NCBI GenBank assembly: GCA_025558095.1
Contig: JAIVFI010000030.1
Coordinates: 62,001 to 126,000, forward strand
Direction: 5' to 3'
Source of the DNA: Hyaloraphidium curvatum
Taxonomy: Eukaryota; Monoblepharomycota; Hyaloraphidiomycetes; Hyaloraphidiales; Hyaloraphidiaceae
DNA length: 64,000 bases
The notes under the pieces are model-generated. The model had not been told where the DNA came from and ran no database searches. It saw only the letters and a program-made list of their open reading frames with translations. This document shows positions 9,955 through 20,159 of this stretch, in pieces. The position numbers were made by a program, and so were the translations under genes. Position 1 is the first letter of the stretch, and every line of letters starts with the position of its first letter.

Positions 9955-11365
9955 TCACAGCTTGGCCTTCTGGTCGCCGAGCTGTCCCTCGGCCGGCGAA
10001 TCCACGGCGATCCCGCTGCCCTTCTTGGTCCCCGCCGACTCGTCCCACGGCCTCGTGACGCGGCCCAGGGCAAACTCGGGCGCGAGCGTGTCCTGGAAAT
10101 GGGGTTCGGGATTGGGTTACGGGGGGGGGGGGGGGGGAACGGAGGGACAGGGGACCCACCGATCCGTAGGGCATGTCCTCGAACTTCTCCGGCTTCACCG
10201 GCGGCGTGTGCTGGCTCGTTGCCGGCGAGTAATAGCCCATGGAGTGATCCATCATACTCAGGAAACGGTTAGCGCCATCGCATGGGGAGTGCCGCGGGGG
10301 TCACCTACGCGTACCCGACCAACTCCTGCACCTCGGGGTCAAGGGTGCGCGCCACCTCGGGAGGGACGGAGAGGTAGTGGTTCTCCTCGGAGCGGAGCCA
10401 GCCGAGGGAGAAGGAGACGTGCATGCCAACGCGCCTGCGGGGACGAAACGGTTTTGCGTGAGTCCGCGCGCGGATGGCCAGGGGAACAAGGGTGCCCACC
10501 AGTCGTCCTTGGTGACGTTCGCGCCACCGCCGTGGATAGTCGAGCCGAGATATAGCCTGCATCCGCAAGGAGTAATTCAAGGGCTGCGGGCCAGGCAGGA
10601 CAAAGGATGCAGGGCTACCCACACGCACGAGCCCTTGGGCATCACCGCCTGCCGCACGTCCCGCCCCTCGGCATCGGGCATGTACGAATTCAGCGGCCTC
10701 GCGTGCGTGCCGGGAACCACCTGTGTGGCTCCGTTCTTGTCCGTAAAGTCGGAAAGCGCCCACCTGCCCGGGAGGGAGCGACAAACGGGTTTCGGTCAAG
10801 CAGCGCTCGAGCATCGGGGAGTCCCCGCAGCCGCGACACACATTGTGGCCACCATGGGCTCGAGTTCCTCAGGAAGATGCTTGCCCCAGGCGACGCGGTC
10901 GCGGTGGAGGGGCTGGGCGGGGGAGCCGGGGCCGATCTTGATGATCTGGGCCACGTGCAGCTGCGTCGCGCGACTGCATTGAGCGGGTGCTTCACCCTGG
11001 GGCAACAGACCGCCCACCTGGTACCGCTTCGCATGCTCCAGCAGGTGCTCGTCGGCCGCCGCACGCAGGAACCGGTTCTTGAGCACCGCCTCGTTGAAGG
11101 TAGGCGACCTCGCCGGCAGTGCCCCGCAACGGACCGTGTTCTTGCCCGAAAAGTCGTCCACGCCGGACGTGGTCCCGCCAATCCAGGGCGCCATCTCCGC
11201 CACGATCCGGTCTGCTTGCGCCGGAGAAATTGCGTACTCGACAATCACGGCGCCGTCCTCGCGAAGAATACGAAGGGCGTCCTCGGGCTTGCAGGTGCGC
11301 CCGTCGACGCGGCGGACGTCGGGGAAGGAGTGTTCCATGGTCGCGGTGGCAAGGGCGGTCGCCAT
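9955..11365 (-). CDS. Phytanoyl-CoA dioxygenase (PhyH) family protein
   Basis: Six exons on the minus strand (11365-10842, 10763-10629, 10556-10500, 10434-10315, 10256 to about 10160, then about 10103-9955). The product is a PhyH-type Fe(II)/2-oxoglutarate dioxygenase: HRDR with the H-x-D metal ligands, then DFTDKNGATQVVPGTH, LGSTIHGGGANVTKDDW with the distal His, and GWLRSEENHYLSVPPEVARTL. The family hydroxylates lipids, sterols or small metabolites; the substrate here cannot be told. The start at 11365 (or 11338, Met-Glu-His) precedes FPDVRRVDG. The intron between exons 4 and 5 has a GCTAAC branch site, and the following one contains a 17-G run. Neighbours offer no pathway context. Confidence 0.88.
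10121..10137. repeat. 17-nt poly-G tract inside the last PhyH intron
   Basis: Uninterrupted G run on the plus strand (C on the coding strand), within an intron. Length may be inaccurate in the assembly. Confidence 0.9.
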
Positions 11366-12087
11366 TTCGACGGGTTGAAGGGTGGCGGGCCTCTCGGCAC
11401 AGAAAGAGCAGTCAGGGTGGGTCAAACAAGGGGTAGCCTGGTCGCCTGAGGGAAGACGGCGATGGAACTGCCTCTGAGTGGCGGTTGTGTGCGGCTGCGG
11501 CGATGCGCTCGGAGCGGAGCTGGCCGGTCGCCATTGGCGCCCGATCGCACAGCCTGATCGGGAGACATCGACACATTTCCCATGGGCTGCCTCTTTCGCA
11601 GACCTCATTTGTGTGTCGGATACGCTACAAAGGAACAGGAAGATGTCGCGCCCTGCATCGCAGTCGAGCTAGCGCCCGCCCTCGGCGTCAATCTCACTCC
11701 GATCGAACCCCGGTTGCGACACACTCCCCAAGTAGGCCCAAACGAAGGCTGCCGAGTGGATCGATGCCATGGGATGCAGGACATGCCGACGAGAGCCTTT
11801 CTCGTGGCTTCCATGCTTCGAATCAGGGCGGGCCTGCTTCTGCCGCAGATCCGCCCCGGGGGGACGTCAATCAGACCTCGGTCTACAGGGAGTAGCCGCA
11901 GGGGGGGAGGCAGTAAGTACAATTTATTCACCAGAAGCTTGATATTGGCCCGGTCGTGAAGCAGAACGATGCTGGGGCAGGTGGTCAATTAGTTAGCACG
12001 ACGCTTCGACCGGGCCGCGCGTCCCCGTTTGCCACTCCCCCTCGTGCCCACTCAGTACACCCCTACGGACCTTCAGGCGCCCGCGAT
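11366..12087. other. Divergent intergenic region
   Basis: Lies between the starts of the PhyH gene (minus) and the first F-box-like gene (plus), so it should hold both promoters. No gene seen. A TTAGCACGACGCT element at 11993-12005 belongs to a dispersed motif described in the findings. Confidence 0.5.
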
Positions 12088-13264
12088 ATGTCTCCCGCCA
12101 TCGCTGGTCGCCCCGACCTGCTCTCGCTCCCGCCGGAGCTCCTCGCCGACGTCGCGCGGCGCGTCGCCGCCGGCCCGGGACTCGCGCAGCTGCTCGAGTT
12201 CGGCCTCGCCCACCGCGTGCTGCTCGCCACCGCGGTCCCCGCGCTCTGCCGGGAAATCAACGTCGTGAAGAAGGATGTGCGGCTACTGCGGTCGTTGGCG
12301 CGGGCCTATGCCACGCCGGGGCTGTTTGAGAGCGTGCGGTCGCTTCGGGTCGTGGCGGTCGGCCAGAGCGAGGCCGAGAAGAGGGAGGCAGGACAATGTG
12401 TCGCTCGGCTCATGAGGAAGTGCTCCGGGCTCGTGGATCTTACTTTCGGGGTCAGGGCGGCGTTCGACTGGGCCCTGCTGCGCGAATCGAAGCTCACCTC
12501 CTTGGATATCTCGGTGGACGATTCGAAAATCCTCCGGGGCCTGTCGGGCAAATCTCGCCTTCCACCAACGCTCAAGAAGCTCGAAGTCTCGTGCTTCTTT
12601 GAGCCAAACCCTCCATTCTCCCTCAATCCCCTCTGGGAACTCGTCGAGCGACACGCGGAGCAGCTTGACGAGTTGTGGGTCGCGTTGGAATGCCGCCAAT
12701 CTTCCCGCCTGATTTGATTTCCCGCGTCGCAGGATCTTCGAACCCTTTCAGCCCGGGACATTCGACCTCGCCCCCTTCCCCCGCCTCGTCTCCAAGCTCT
12801 CTGTCCTGCGCACCTACTCGGACAATCAGTCCCTGCTCTCGGACCTCGCCCACCTTCCCCAGTTTCGGCCGCACACGCTGAAGCTCTGCGACGTTGATCA
12901 CGCCACGTGGGACGCGCTGGCCCGCATGCCCTCGCTCAGGCATCTCTGCATCCTCGACGACGGGACGCACTACTTTGCCTGGGGCCTGCCACCGAACTTG
13001 AAGTCCCTGGAGTTCATCCGCGCGCGGCCCGGGCTTTCGGAAGTCGACTTCGACGCGGCGCGCCTGGCGGCCAGGGGGCTGGACATGTGCTTCGTCGTCA
13101 CGGAGGACGATGAGGGGAACAGGCAGGGCGACAGGCTGTTCTTGTCCTTGGAGTGGGACATGCTGTGGGAGGACATGGACAACGTGGCTGCGGAGCTGTG
13201 GCCCAAGCGGTACATCGGAATCAGCTCTCGGCGGGGGGACTTGATCGGCAACCAAGTCGGTTGA
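12088..13264 (+). CDS. F-box/LRR-like protein, tandem copy 1
   Basis: Two exons (12088-12674, 12733-13264) joined by a 58-nt intron. Residues about 10-50 resemble an F-box start (LLSLPPELLADVARRV ... LAHRVLLATAVPALCREI), which would recruit the protein to an SCF ubiquitin ligase. The rest contains irregular leucine-rich strands (RSLRVV, LTSLDISV, PHTLKLCDVDHATWDALARM), a possible substrate-binding surface. The start at 12088 is chosen because it directly precedes the F-box-like region; an upstream in-frame Met exists at 11956. The next gene (13452-14659) is a paralogue with its intron at the same position, so the pair arose by tandem duplication. The F-box call is from pattern, not from a profile search. 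Confidence 0.75.
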
Positions 13265-13451
13265 CGACCGGCCTGGCATTGCACAGCAGGCATAATGCGG
13301 TCGCCGAGAAACTTGAACAGAGATTGATCATCCAGTAGGCTTCTGATGCGTCTCGTCTCGTCTGCCGTGACCAAAGGCGTGGATCCGGCCGACGATTAGC
13401 ACGATCCGGCTCCGCCTCGGCCCTCGCCACATCTCAACACGTCCTCCAAAC

Positions 13452-14659
13452 ATGGACCCGCTAAACGCGCCGCTCCTCCTCTCGCTCCCGCCTGAGCTGC
13501 TCACCATGATCGTCCGACGCGTTGCCGTGCCGGGCTCGGCGCAACTGCTCGAACTCGGGCTCGCGTGCCGCGCCCTGTTGCCCGCGGTGGTCCCGCACTT
13601 CTGCCGCGAAGTTTTCCTCGGACAGTGCCCCGTGGGGCCCCTCCGGGCGCTTGCCCGGGCGCACGCCACGCCCCTGCTGTTCGAGAGCGTGCGCTCCCTG
13701 AAGTTCAGCATGCTCGAGGGCGCCGGCGTGGAACAGAAGGAGGCGGCAGTTTGCGCGGCGCGGATCCTGCGAAAGTGCCGGCAGCTGCGGGATTTGTTCT
13801 ACGGGATCAAGGCTCCCCTCGAGTGGGGCCTCGTGCGGGAGTCGTGCTTGGTCAGCCTAGAGCTGAACGTCGTGGACAAGAGCATGGTCCGCGGCATCTC
13901 GGCAAAGACGCGGCTGCCGCCGACGCTGCGGGTCATCATCATAACGACGAGCCTGGGTCGCCGGTCTTACTCCCTCGGAGCGGTCTGGGATCTGATCGAC
14001 CGGCACGCGGACCAGCTCGACGAGTGGTGGGGCGCGCTGCGGTCCGTCGCGCCACAAGGACACTCACCCGAAGGCGCTTCAGGTGGCTGCTTCCTTTCGA
14101 CGACGGCGACTTTTCCCTCTCCGCCTACCCCCGCGCGATCCGCAAGCTCGGGGTCGTCTACACCTTCTCCATCAACCAGCGCCTCCTCGCCCACCTCGTC
14201 TCCCTCCCCGACTTCCGCCCCCGCGAGCTCCGGCTGTGCGACCCCGACCGCGCCACGTGGGACGCCCTCGTGCGCCTCGATTCCCTGCGGGAGCTGTGGC
14301 TGGTGGACGACTCGACGCGGTGCCTCGGCTGGGGCCTGCCCCCCGGGGTCAAGAAGCTGGTCCTGGAGCGGGCCTGGCCCGGCATCCCCCTGAGCGAGCA
14401 CGAGGCAGCAAGGAGCGCGGTGCGGGGCGTCGACGTGGTTTTCGTCATCACCGTCGGGTCCGCGGGCGTCCCCGCGTACCGGGCGGAGGGGTGGCGGATG
14501 CTTTCGACGTACGAGTGGCGCACGTTGTGGCAGCGGATGGACAACGTCAGGGCGGTGATGCGGATGAAGCAGTTTATCGGCTGGAGCTCCAGGCCGCAGT
14601 GGATCCTGGACCGCGAGGAGTACTTCCCGGGCGGGCCGCTGGACATTGTCGACGGGTGA
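13452..14659 (+). CDS. F-box/LRR-like protein, tandem copy 2
   Basis: Two exons (13452-14026, 14083-14659; 56-nt intron) give 383 residues. The N-terminus (LLLSLPPELLTMIVRRV) and the HATPLLFESVRSLKF and DRHADQLDE blocks match copy 1 at 12088-13264 closely. The intron falls after the same conserved Leu-Asp-Glu in both. Leucine-rich strands continue to a shared C-terminal block (EWRTLWQRMDNV against EWDMLWEDMDNV). The probable role is a substrate adaptor of a ubiquitin ligase, by analogy with F-box/LRR proteins; the target is unknown. Divergence between the copies is considerable, so the duplication is not recent. Confidence 0.78.
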
Positions 14660-14972
14660 TTGAGTGCGTATCCTGCGGGCGTCGGAGGCCGAAGCGCCTC
14701 GATGCTGACGTGTGGGAAAGCCCGCGCATGATGTACAGCAATCCATATGATCCATCATCACCGTTGGGAAGACGCCTAAGGTCGTACTTGCCCGAAATTC
14801 GATTAGCACGACGCTCCAGCCTGTGCAAGCCGGCGCCGCACCGGGCGAGAGAACTTGCGGCGAGGCTTTCCGTCCGCAATCACGCGTGTGCGACCAGCAG
14901 GAACATCACCATAGCTCACTGCATTAGACAACGCAAATACGTAGATACGATACAACACGAAGCAGTCCCGCT
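14660..14972. other. Convergent intergenic region with one dispersed 29-bp repeat
   Basis: Lies between the 3' ends of F-box-like copy 2 and the CDK-like kinase. No gene seen; the 29-bp repeat copy at 14801-14829 lies here. Confidence 0.5.
14801..14829 (+). repeat. Dispersed 29-bp repeat, copy A
   Basis: Differs at one position from the reverse complement of 18678-18706. Core GATTAGCACGACGC is shared with shorter partial copies at 11993, 13392 and 18843. Confidence 0.8.
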
Positions 14973-16927
14973 TCACGAAGACTCGTCCGCCGTTCCCCTC
15001 GCCGTCCTCTCCGCATACCTGAACCCCGTCCCCGCCAGCGCGTCCACCCCGGCCCCCTCGAACCACGCCCTCCCCCTCCTCAGCGCCTTCTCCGCAGTCC
15101 ACCGGCGGTGCGGGTTCCACGCCACCGTGCGCTCCAGCAGGCGCAGCAGGAACGCGTCCCGCGCGAGGTCGTACCGGTCGCCCGGCGGGGTGGAGGGGGT
15201 GCCGGGGTGGGCGGAGCGGCGGAAGGCGGCGATGTCGTCGAGGGAGTGGCGGGGGCTGGAAAGGGGGCGGTGAGGAGGGAGATCGGGCGGGGTGGGGGGA
15301 CGCACGTGAAGATGAGGTGCTCGACGTCCTCGAAGAAGGCCGTGTCGACGTACTCGGGCCAGTCCTCGACGGTGGGGCGGCCTAGGACCCCGCAGACGCG
15401 TCGCACGTGGTCCTTCTCGAACCTGTGGGTCGATGATCGAGATTGCGTCAACTCCGATCTGTGGGCAAGACGCCCCGCCACCGGACTCACCTGTAGCCCC
15501 ACGGATCCCTCCTCACCCGCACCCTCCTCACCTTCATCAAATCGATCTCCCCGTCCCCGGTCCCGAACGTGTCCTCCCCGGCGCCCGACACCGGGCTCCA
15601 CTCGTCCTCGCAGCACGCGTCGCACCAGCAGTCGTCGGGCGCGTCGGGGCCGAAGCACTCGCTGCCGCAGTCGCACACGGGGGACTTGACGGGGCGGCCG
15701 GGGAACAGCGGGCGGAGGAGGAGGAGCTCGGCGAGGAGGGTGCCGAAGGACCAGAGGTCCATGGCCGAGCCGTAGTCCTGGGCGGAAGGGGAAGGGAGGG
15801 TCAGCGGGAGCAAGACACGGCGTTAGCAGGGCAGCCGACCTTGAGGCCGAGGAAGTGCTCGGGGCAGCGGTACCAGAGCGACTGCACGAGGCCGTCTTTG
15901 TGGAGCGCGCGGACCTGGGAGCGGAAAGACCGTGAAGCGGCTAACGATCAACCGCTCGAGCCCAGGAACCCCACAGGATCCTGGAAGAACCGCGCCAGCC
16001 CAAAGTCGGCGACCTTGACCCTGCCCTGCGCCGACACGAGCACGTTGGCCGGCTTGATGTCGCGGTGGATGATCCAGTTGTCGTGGAGGTACTTGAGCGC
16101 CTGCAGCACCTGGAAAGCGATGGAGCGGACCGAGGTCATGGGGAGGAGAGTGTGGAAGCGGTCCTTGTGCAGCTCGATGAGGTACTGGGCATGACGGGTG
16201 AGGGAGGTGAGAATTAGCGTGGCAAGCACCCACGGCCAGGTCAAAGTCGAGGTGCTCGAAGATGAGGACGGTCTGGTGGGTGTCGGGCATGCTCTTGGCG
16301 GCGAGGAGGTTGACGATGTTGGGGTGCGAGCACTGGCGGAGGAGCTGATAGGGCAGAGGAGGCGATCAGTCACTGGTGCGAAGTCGGGTTGGAAGACGGG
16401 TTCTACCCCACCGCGATCTCGCGCAGCGTCCACTGCGGCAGGCCGACGGGCGCCTTGATGTTCTTGAAGGTCCTAGAGCGCTTGATCACCACCCGCAGCT
16501 CGCCGGGGACCATGTGCTTGCGCATGACCTCGGCGGGGATCAGGCCGCGCTCCACCACGCCGTAGGTGCCCGAGCCGAGCACGCCGTCGACGAGGATCTT
16601 TTCCAGCGGCACGCGGCGCACGGCGTCCCTGAGGCGCAGTCCGCGCTCGGTTTCGCGCGCGAGGGCGGCGCGGTCGATCGGCGGCGCGGGGCGCGCAAAG
16701 TACGGAGAGGTCGTGGACGCGCGCGGAGCGGCGGCGGCCACCGGAGCCGCGTGGCGCGCGTCGGCACGGGCGCGTTTCGCGGGCGGCGTGCGGCGCGCGG
16801 GGATGTACGCGGCGTCGTCGTCGGAGAGCGCGTCCGCGTCGGGCACCTCGGCGTCGCCCGCGGCGGGCGGCTCGGGCGACGGCGCGCCGCGCTTAAGGGC
16901 GCCGGGAGGGGCCGCGCGGGAGGACAT
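14973..16927 (-). CDS. CDK-like serine/threonine protein kinase with Cys-rich insert
   Basis: Seven exons (16927-16412, 16344-16234, 16184-15975, 15914-15840, 15777-15491, 15422-15306, 15255-14973) give 532 residues, all phases matching. The N-terminal 120 residues are low-complexity with basic and acidic patches, probably nuclear. The kinase domain shows [11 protein letters not shown] (Gly loop), VVIKRS (ATP Lys), [14 protein letters not shown] (catalytic loop), [11 protein letters not shown] (DFG) and [11 protein letters not shown] (substrate loop), as in cyclin-dependent kinases. In the C-lobe, after [19 protein letters not shown], there is an insert of about 60 residues with seven Cys and many Asp/Glu. 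No PSTAIRE-like helix was recognised. A nuclear CDK-type role is inferred; the partner cyclin is unknown. Confidence 0.88.
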
Positions 16928-17153
16928 GGCGAGGGGCGAAGGGAGGAGGTGGTGTTGTTGAGTGATGACCTGGCGGTCTTCGCATGCATCAGCCCGCCCG
17001 CCGATCACCATCACCACTTCGCACGCAAAACATTCTCGGCCTAGATTTCAACGAATGAGCATGGTACAGTATCGGCAAGGTATCCTACGGTATCGCATTC
17101 CGGCCAGCGTCCATCCCCTGCCTCGGACACGTCCTTCCCTGCGGGGGCCCCCC

Positions 17154-18565
17154 TCACGGCAAGCTCGACCAGTCGATCGGCGTCTTGCCCTTCTGCACCA
17201 GGTACGCGTTGGCCTGCTTGAAGTGGTTGTTGCCCAGGAACCCGCGGTGCGCGGACAGCGGCGACGGGTGCGGCGACTGCAGCACGAGGTGCTTTTTCTG
17301 CTCACACCAGGGACCATTAGACATCGTCGGCGAGCCCTCCCGGCGGTCAACCCACCTTGTCGATGCGCGCGCCCTTCTTGCCCGCGAACGCGCCCCACAG
17401 CAGGAACACGACGCCCGCCATGCGCGCGTTGACGTGGTCGATGATGGCGTCTGTGAACCGCTCCCACCCGATGGCCTGGTGGCTGTTGGCCTGGCCCGCG
17501 CGCACACTCAGGGCAGCGTTGAGCAGCAGCACCCCTGGGGTACCGTGTGAGTCCGACGTAGGTGAAGCCGCCAGCGCCTCGGACGAGACCTACCCTGCAC
17601 CGCCCACCCCTCCAAACACCCGTGATTCGGCTTGACGAACTTGGCCTCCCCCTCCCCCGTCCCGTCGTACTCCTTCGCCAGCTCCTGGAACATGTTCGCC
17701 AGGCTCGGCGGGACCTGCACCCCCTTGCGCACCGAAAAGGCGAGGCCGTGCGCCTGGCCCGGGCCGTGGTACGGATCTGCCGAGGAATCAGCGCCGAAAC
17801 AAGACCTGTGGGATCCAAGGAACCCACCTTGGCCGAGGATGACCACCTTGACCCTGTCCAGCGGGCACTGCGTGAACGAATAGCGCGACTCGTCCGGGGG
17901 GAAGATCCGCTGCCCGGCCTTGTTCTCCTTGGCCAGGTACGCCTTGATCTGCACCGCACACCCGTCAGCCAACATGCCCGCCTTCCGGCCCGGGGGCTCC
18001 GAACCTCCTTGAAGTACGGCTTCCCCATCTCCTTCTCGAACGCGCGGAACCAGTCCGGCGCCATGCACGTGCGCTCCAGGTGCAGGTCGTCCTCCGCGGC
18101 CGGGTCGGGCGGGGTGCCGGGCCGGTCGGCAGGGATGGGTGCCGGGGCGGGGGAGGGCGCAGAGGGGCGGGCGGAGAAGTAGGACGCGATGCTGTTCTGC
18201 CGCTTGGCAGGGGGGCCAGCCGGAGCGGGCTTGGCCTGGAACGCGGGCGGCACGCGGAGAGACGCGTGACAGAGAGGAAATCGGAGGCCGTAAGCAGATA
18301 GCGAGGCGTGTGAAAGGTCCATCATGAGCTTCCAGTCCGCCGCACCGACGGACCGCCAGCTCACCTCCCCGTTGCCGGCCGAATCCCCCCTCACCGCTCC
18401 TCCATTCATTTCCCCCGTCGCATCTCCGCGGAAGCCGCCCCCGTTCCCCGCCTCGGGCTCCGGATCCGCGGCCCGCAGCCGTTTCGCCGGGCGCTCCCCC
18501 TCGGCCCCGCGCGGGGGAGGCGACGACAGCGGGCCCGGGTCGTCGGACGCGAGGCCGATCATCAT
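17154..18565 (-). CDS. UNG1: Uracil-DNA glycosylase (family 1) with PCNA-binding motif
   Basis: Six exons (18565-18365, 18235-18005, 17948-17828, 17776-17594, 17534-17356, 17297-17154) give 352 residues. The catalytic domain carries [18 protein letters not shown] (water-activating Asp), [17 protein letters not shown] and [17 protein letters not shown] (catalytic His loop), the family-1 signature. It removes uracil from DNA at the start of base-excision repair. The N-terminal extension holds [10 protein letters not shown] (residues about 78-87), a good match to the Q-x-x-I-x-x-[YF]-F PCNA-binding box seen in nuclear UNG isoforms. Intron 1 (18364-18236) is 129 nt long and has no in-frame stop, but its GTGAGC donor and GCGTTCCAG acceptor are strong. 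The start Met at 18565 is a best guess. Confidence 0.93.
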
Positions 18566-19234
18566 GGAATTGCGGAGGCGGCTTTTCTGACGGAGGAAAG
18601 GTGGAAGGAGGGAGCAAGGAGGGATGCGAAGACGAATCGGAAGCCGGGGCGCAGGTCCCGGCGCCGGAGGGGGCCGCCTGGAGCGTCGTGCTAATCGAAT
18701 CTCGGGCGGATCCCAGCGCCGTCGGGCCGTCCAGGGCCACTCTGAATCAGCAAAAAGCTTTGTTAACAGTTCTTGATTGAAGTACCGCGAATCTTTGCCC
18801 CCTCGTTTGTCGTAAGGGGTCTCGGTCCAATCTCCCAAGCCAAGCGTCGTGCTAATCGTCCAGCATCACACGGCTCCGAATATGAGCACGCTTTGCAGCC
18901 CTGAACAAGCAGCCATCTCGATGCTGGTGTCGTTTCTAACCATTTCCGGTGGATCTGCTCTCTGCCGGAGGCAAGAAGCTGGAACGAACGCAACGTGCCC
19001 CTGCCTCCCGGAAGATCAGGCGTGTTCTGACCGGAGGTTAGCGCGATGATCTGATTGCTCGATTGCCTTTTGCTTGCTGTCTATGAATTTCCAAAGGCAT
19101 ACAGGGATCAGGAGGGCACATGTCGGTTTCCCGAAGCGGCCGAAAAGCCCCGCCGCGCGGATGCCGCACCGTCAGTGTTCCGCTCGGAAGCGAGGGTTTC
19201 TGAGGCAGCGAATGGTTGCGTTGCCTTCCCGACG
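18566..19234. other. Divergent intergenic region with two dispersed-motif copies
   Basis: Lies between the UNG start (minus) and the esterase start (plus). No gene seen. The 29-bp repeat copy B (18678-18706) and a partial copy (18843-18860) lie here. Confidence 0.5.
18678..18706 (-). repeat. Dispersed 29-bp repeat, copy B
   Basis: Reverse complement of 14801-14829 with one mismatch. It lies 113-141 bp upstream of the UNG start codon, in the sense orientation of UNG. Confidence 0.8.
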
Positions 19235-19990
19235 ATGCTTGCCCTCTCCGCCATGGACCGCGCCGCCTCCTTCATCCCGCCCACGCCCGGCGCCGACACC
19301 CCGAGCTCCGAGGCCCGGTCGGTGCTCGTCTTCGACCCCGCCAAGGTCTCGTCGGTCCCGCCCGCGCACACCGCCCCGCACTCCAAGCTCAAGGTGCTCT
19401 TCATGCACGGCAAGGCCGGCTCGCCGGAGGACCACACGGCGTCGTACCTGCTCTCGCGATTCGACGCGCTCGTGCCCAGGATGCCGACTTCCGATCTGGA
19501 CCTTTCCTGCCGTTACCAAGAAAATGCTTTGAAGGAGTTTCAGCCGGACGTGGTGGTTGCCGAGAGTTTGGGAGCCTGGGTGTGCTGGAAGCTGATGGAA
19601 CGGGGGCTGTGGACCGGGGGAACGGTCTGGCTCGCGCCAGCGGTCGACAAGATCGAGCGCGACATCTACAAGCAGCGGGAACTGGGCGAGGCGAAGAAAG
19701 CCGTCATTCCGGAGGGGGTCAAGGGGCCCGTTGTCGTCGTCCACGGCTCGCGGGATGACGTCGTTCCGCTGGAAGACTCGAGGCACATCGTGGCGATCAG
19801 CGCGAGGCCGGGGAGGGATATCAAGCTCGTCGAGGTGGACGACGATCACTCCATGCGCATGGTGGTGGACTCGGACCAGCTCACCGAGTGGATCGAGTGG
19901 GTCAGCAAGGTGTCCGCCGGGCGGGACGGCGGAGGGCACGGCCGGACCTGGGAGGAGGAGCGGCAGCGGCGCTCTGCTCAGGAGGAGTGA
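19235..19990 (+). CDS. YqiA-like alpha/beta hydrolase (putative esterase), tandem copy 1
   Basis: Intronless, about 251 residues from Met at 19235 (or 19253). The strand LKVLFMHGKAGSPEDHTASYL carries the His-Gly oxyanion element; VVVAESLGAWVCWKLM is the nucleophile elbow (Ser in E-S-L-G); VVVVHGSRDDVVPLEDS contains the catalytic Asp; and VDDDHSMRM holds the His. All three catalytic positions are therefore present. This layout matches small YqiA/UPF0227-type esterases, common in bacteria and sporadic in eukaryotes. The substrate is unknown, probably a short ester or thioester. The next gene (20160-20900) is a degenerate paralogue in the same orientation. Confidence 0.78.
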   Translation: MLALSAMDRAASFIPPTPGADTPSSEARSVLVFDPAKVSSVPPAHTAPHSKLKVLFMHGKAGSPEDHTASYLLSRFDALVPRMPTSDLDLSCRYQENALKEFQPDVVVAESLGAWVCWKLMERGLWTGGTVWLAPAVDKIERDIYKQRELGEAKKAVIPEGVKGPVVVVHGSRDDVVPLEDSRHIVAISARPGRDIKLVEVDDDHSMRMVVDSDQLTEWIEWVSKVSAGRDGGGHGRTWEEERQRRSAQEE

Positions 19991-20159
19991 GAGATCTTCC
20001 ATGGTTGATGTACATTGTCTTCGTTATCTCGGCTCCAGCTCAAACTCGAGTCCGTCTTTTGTTGGGATGGCTTCTTGCGTCCACCGATGACGGTGCGGAG
20101 TGCGCGACCTTCCACAACACACGCCAACTCGGCTACAAGGCTCCACCTGACGTGCTGCT

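Noticed and set aside
10121-10137. Poly-G tract as a telomere or quadruplex regulator
   Set aside because: It is a simple homopolymer inside an intron; nothing around it supports a special role, and its length may be a sequencing artefact.
11366-12087. Several 60-130-codon frames between the PhyH and F-box-like genes
   Set aside because: No domains, no signal peptides and no conserved splice logic; better explained as promoter DNA.
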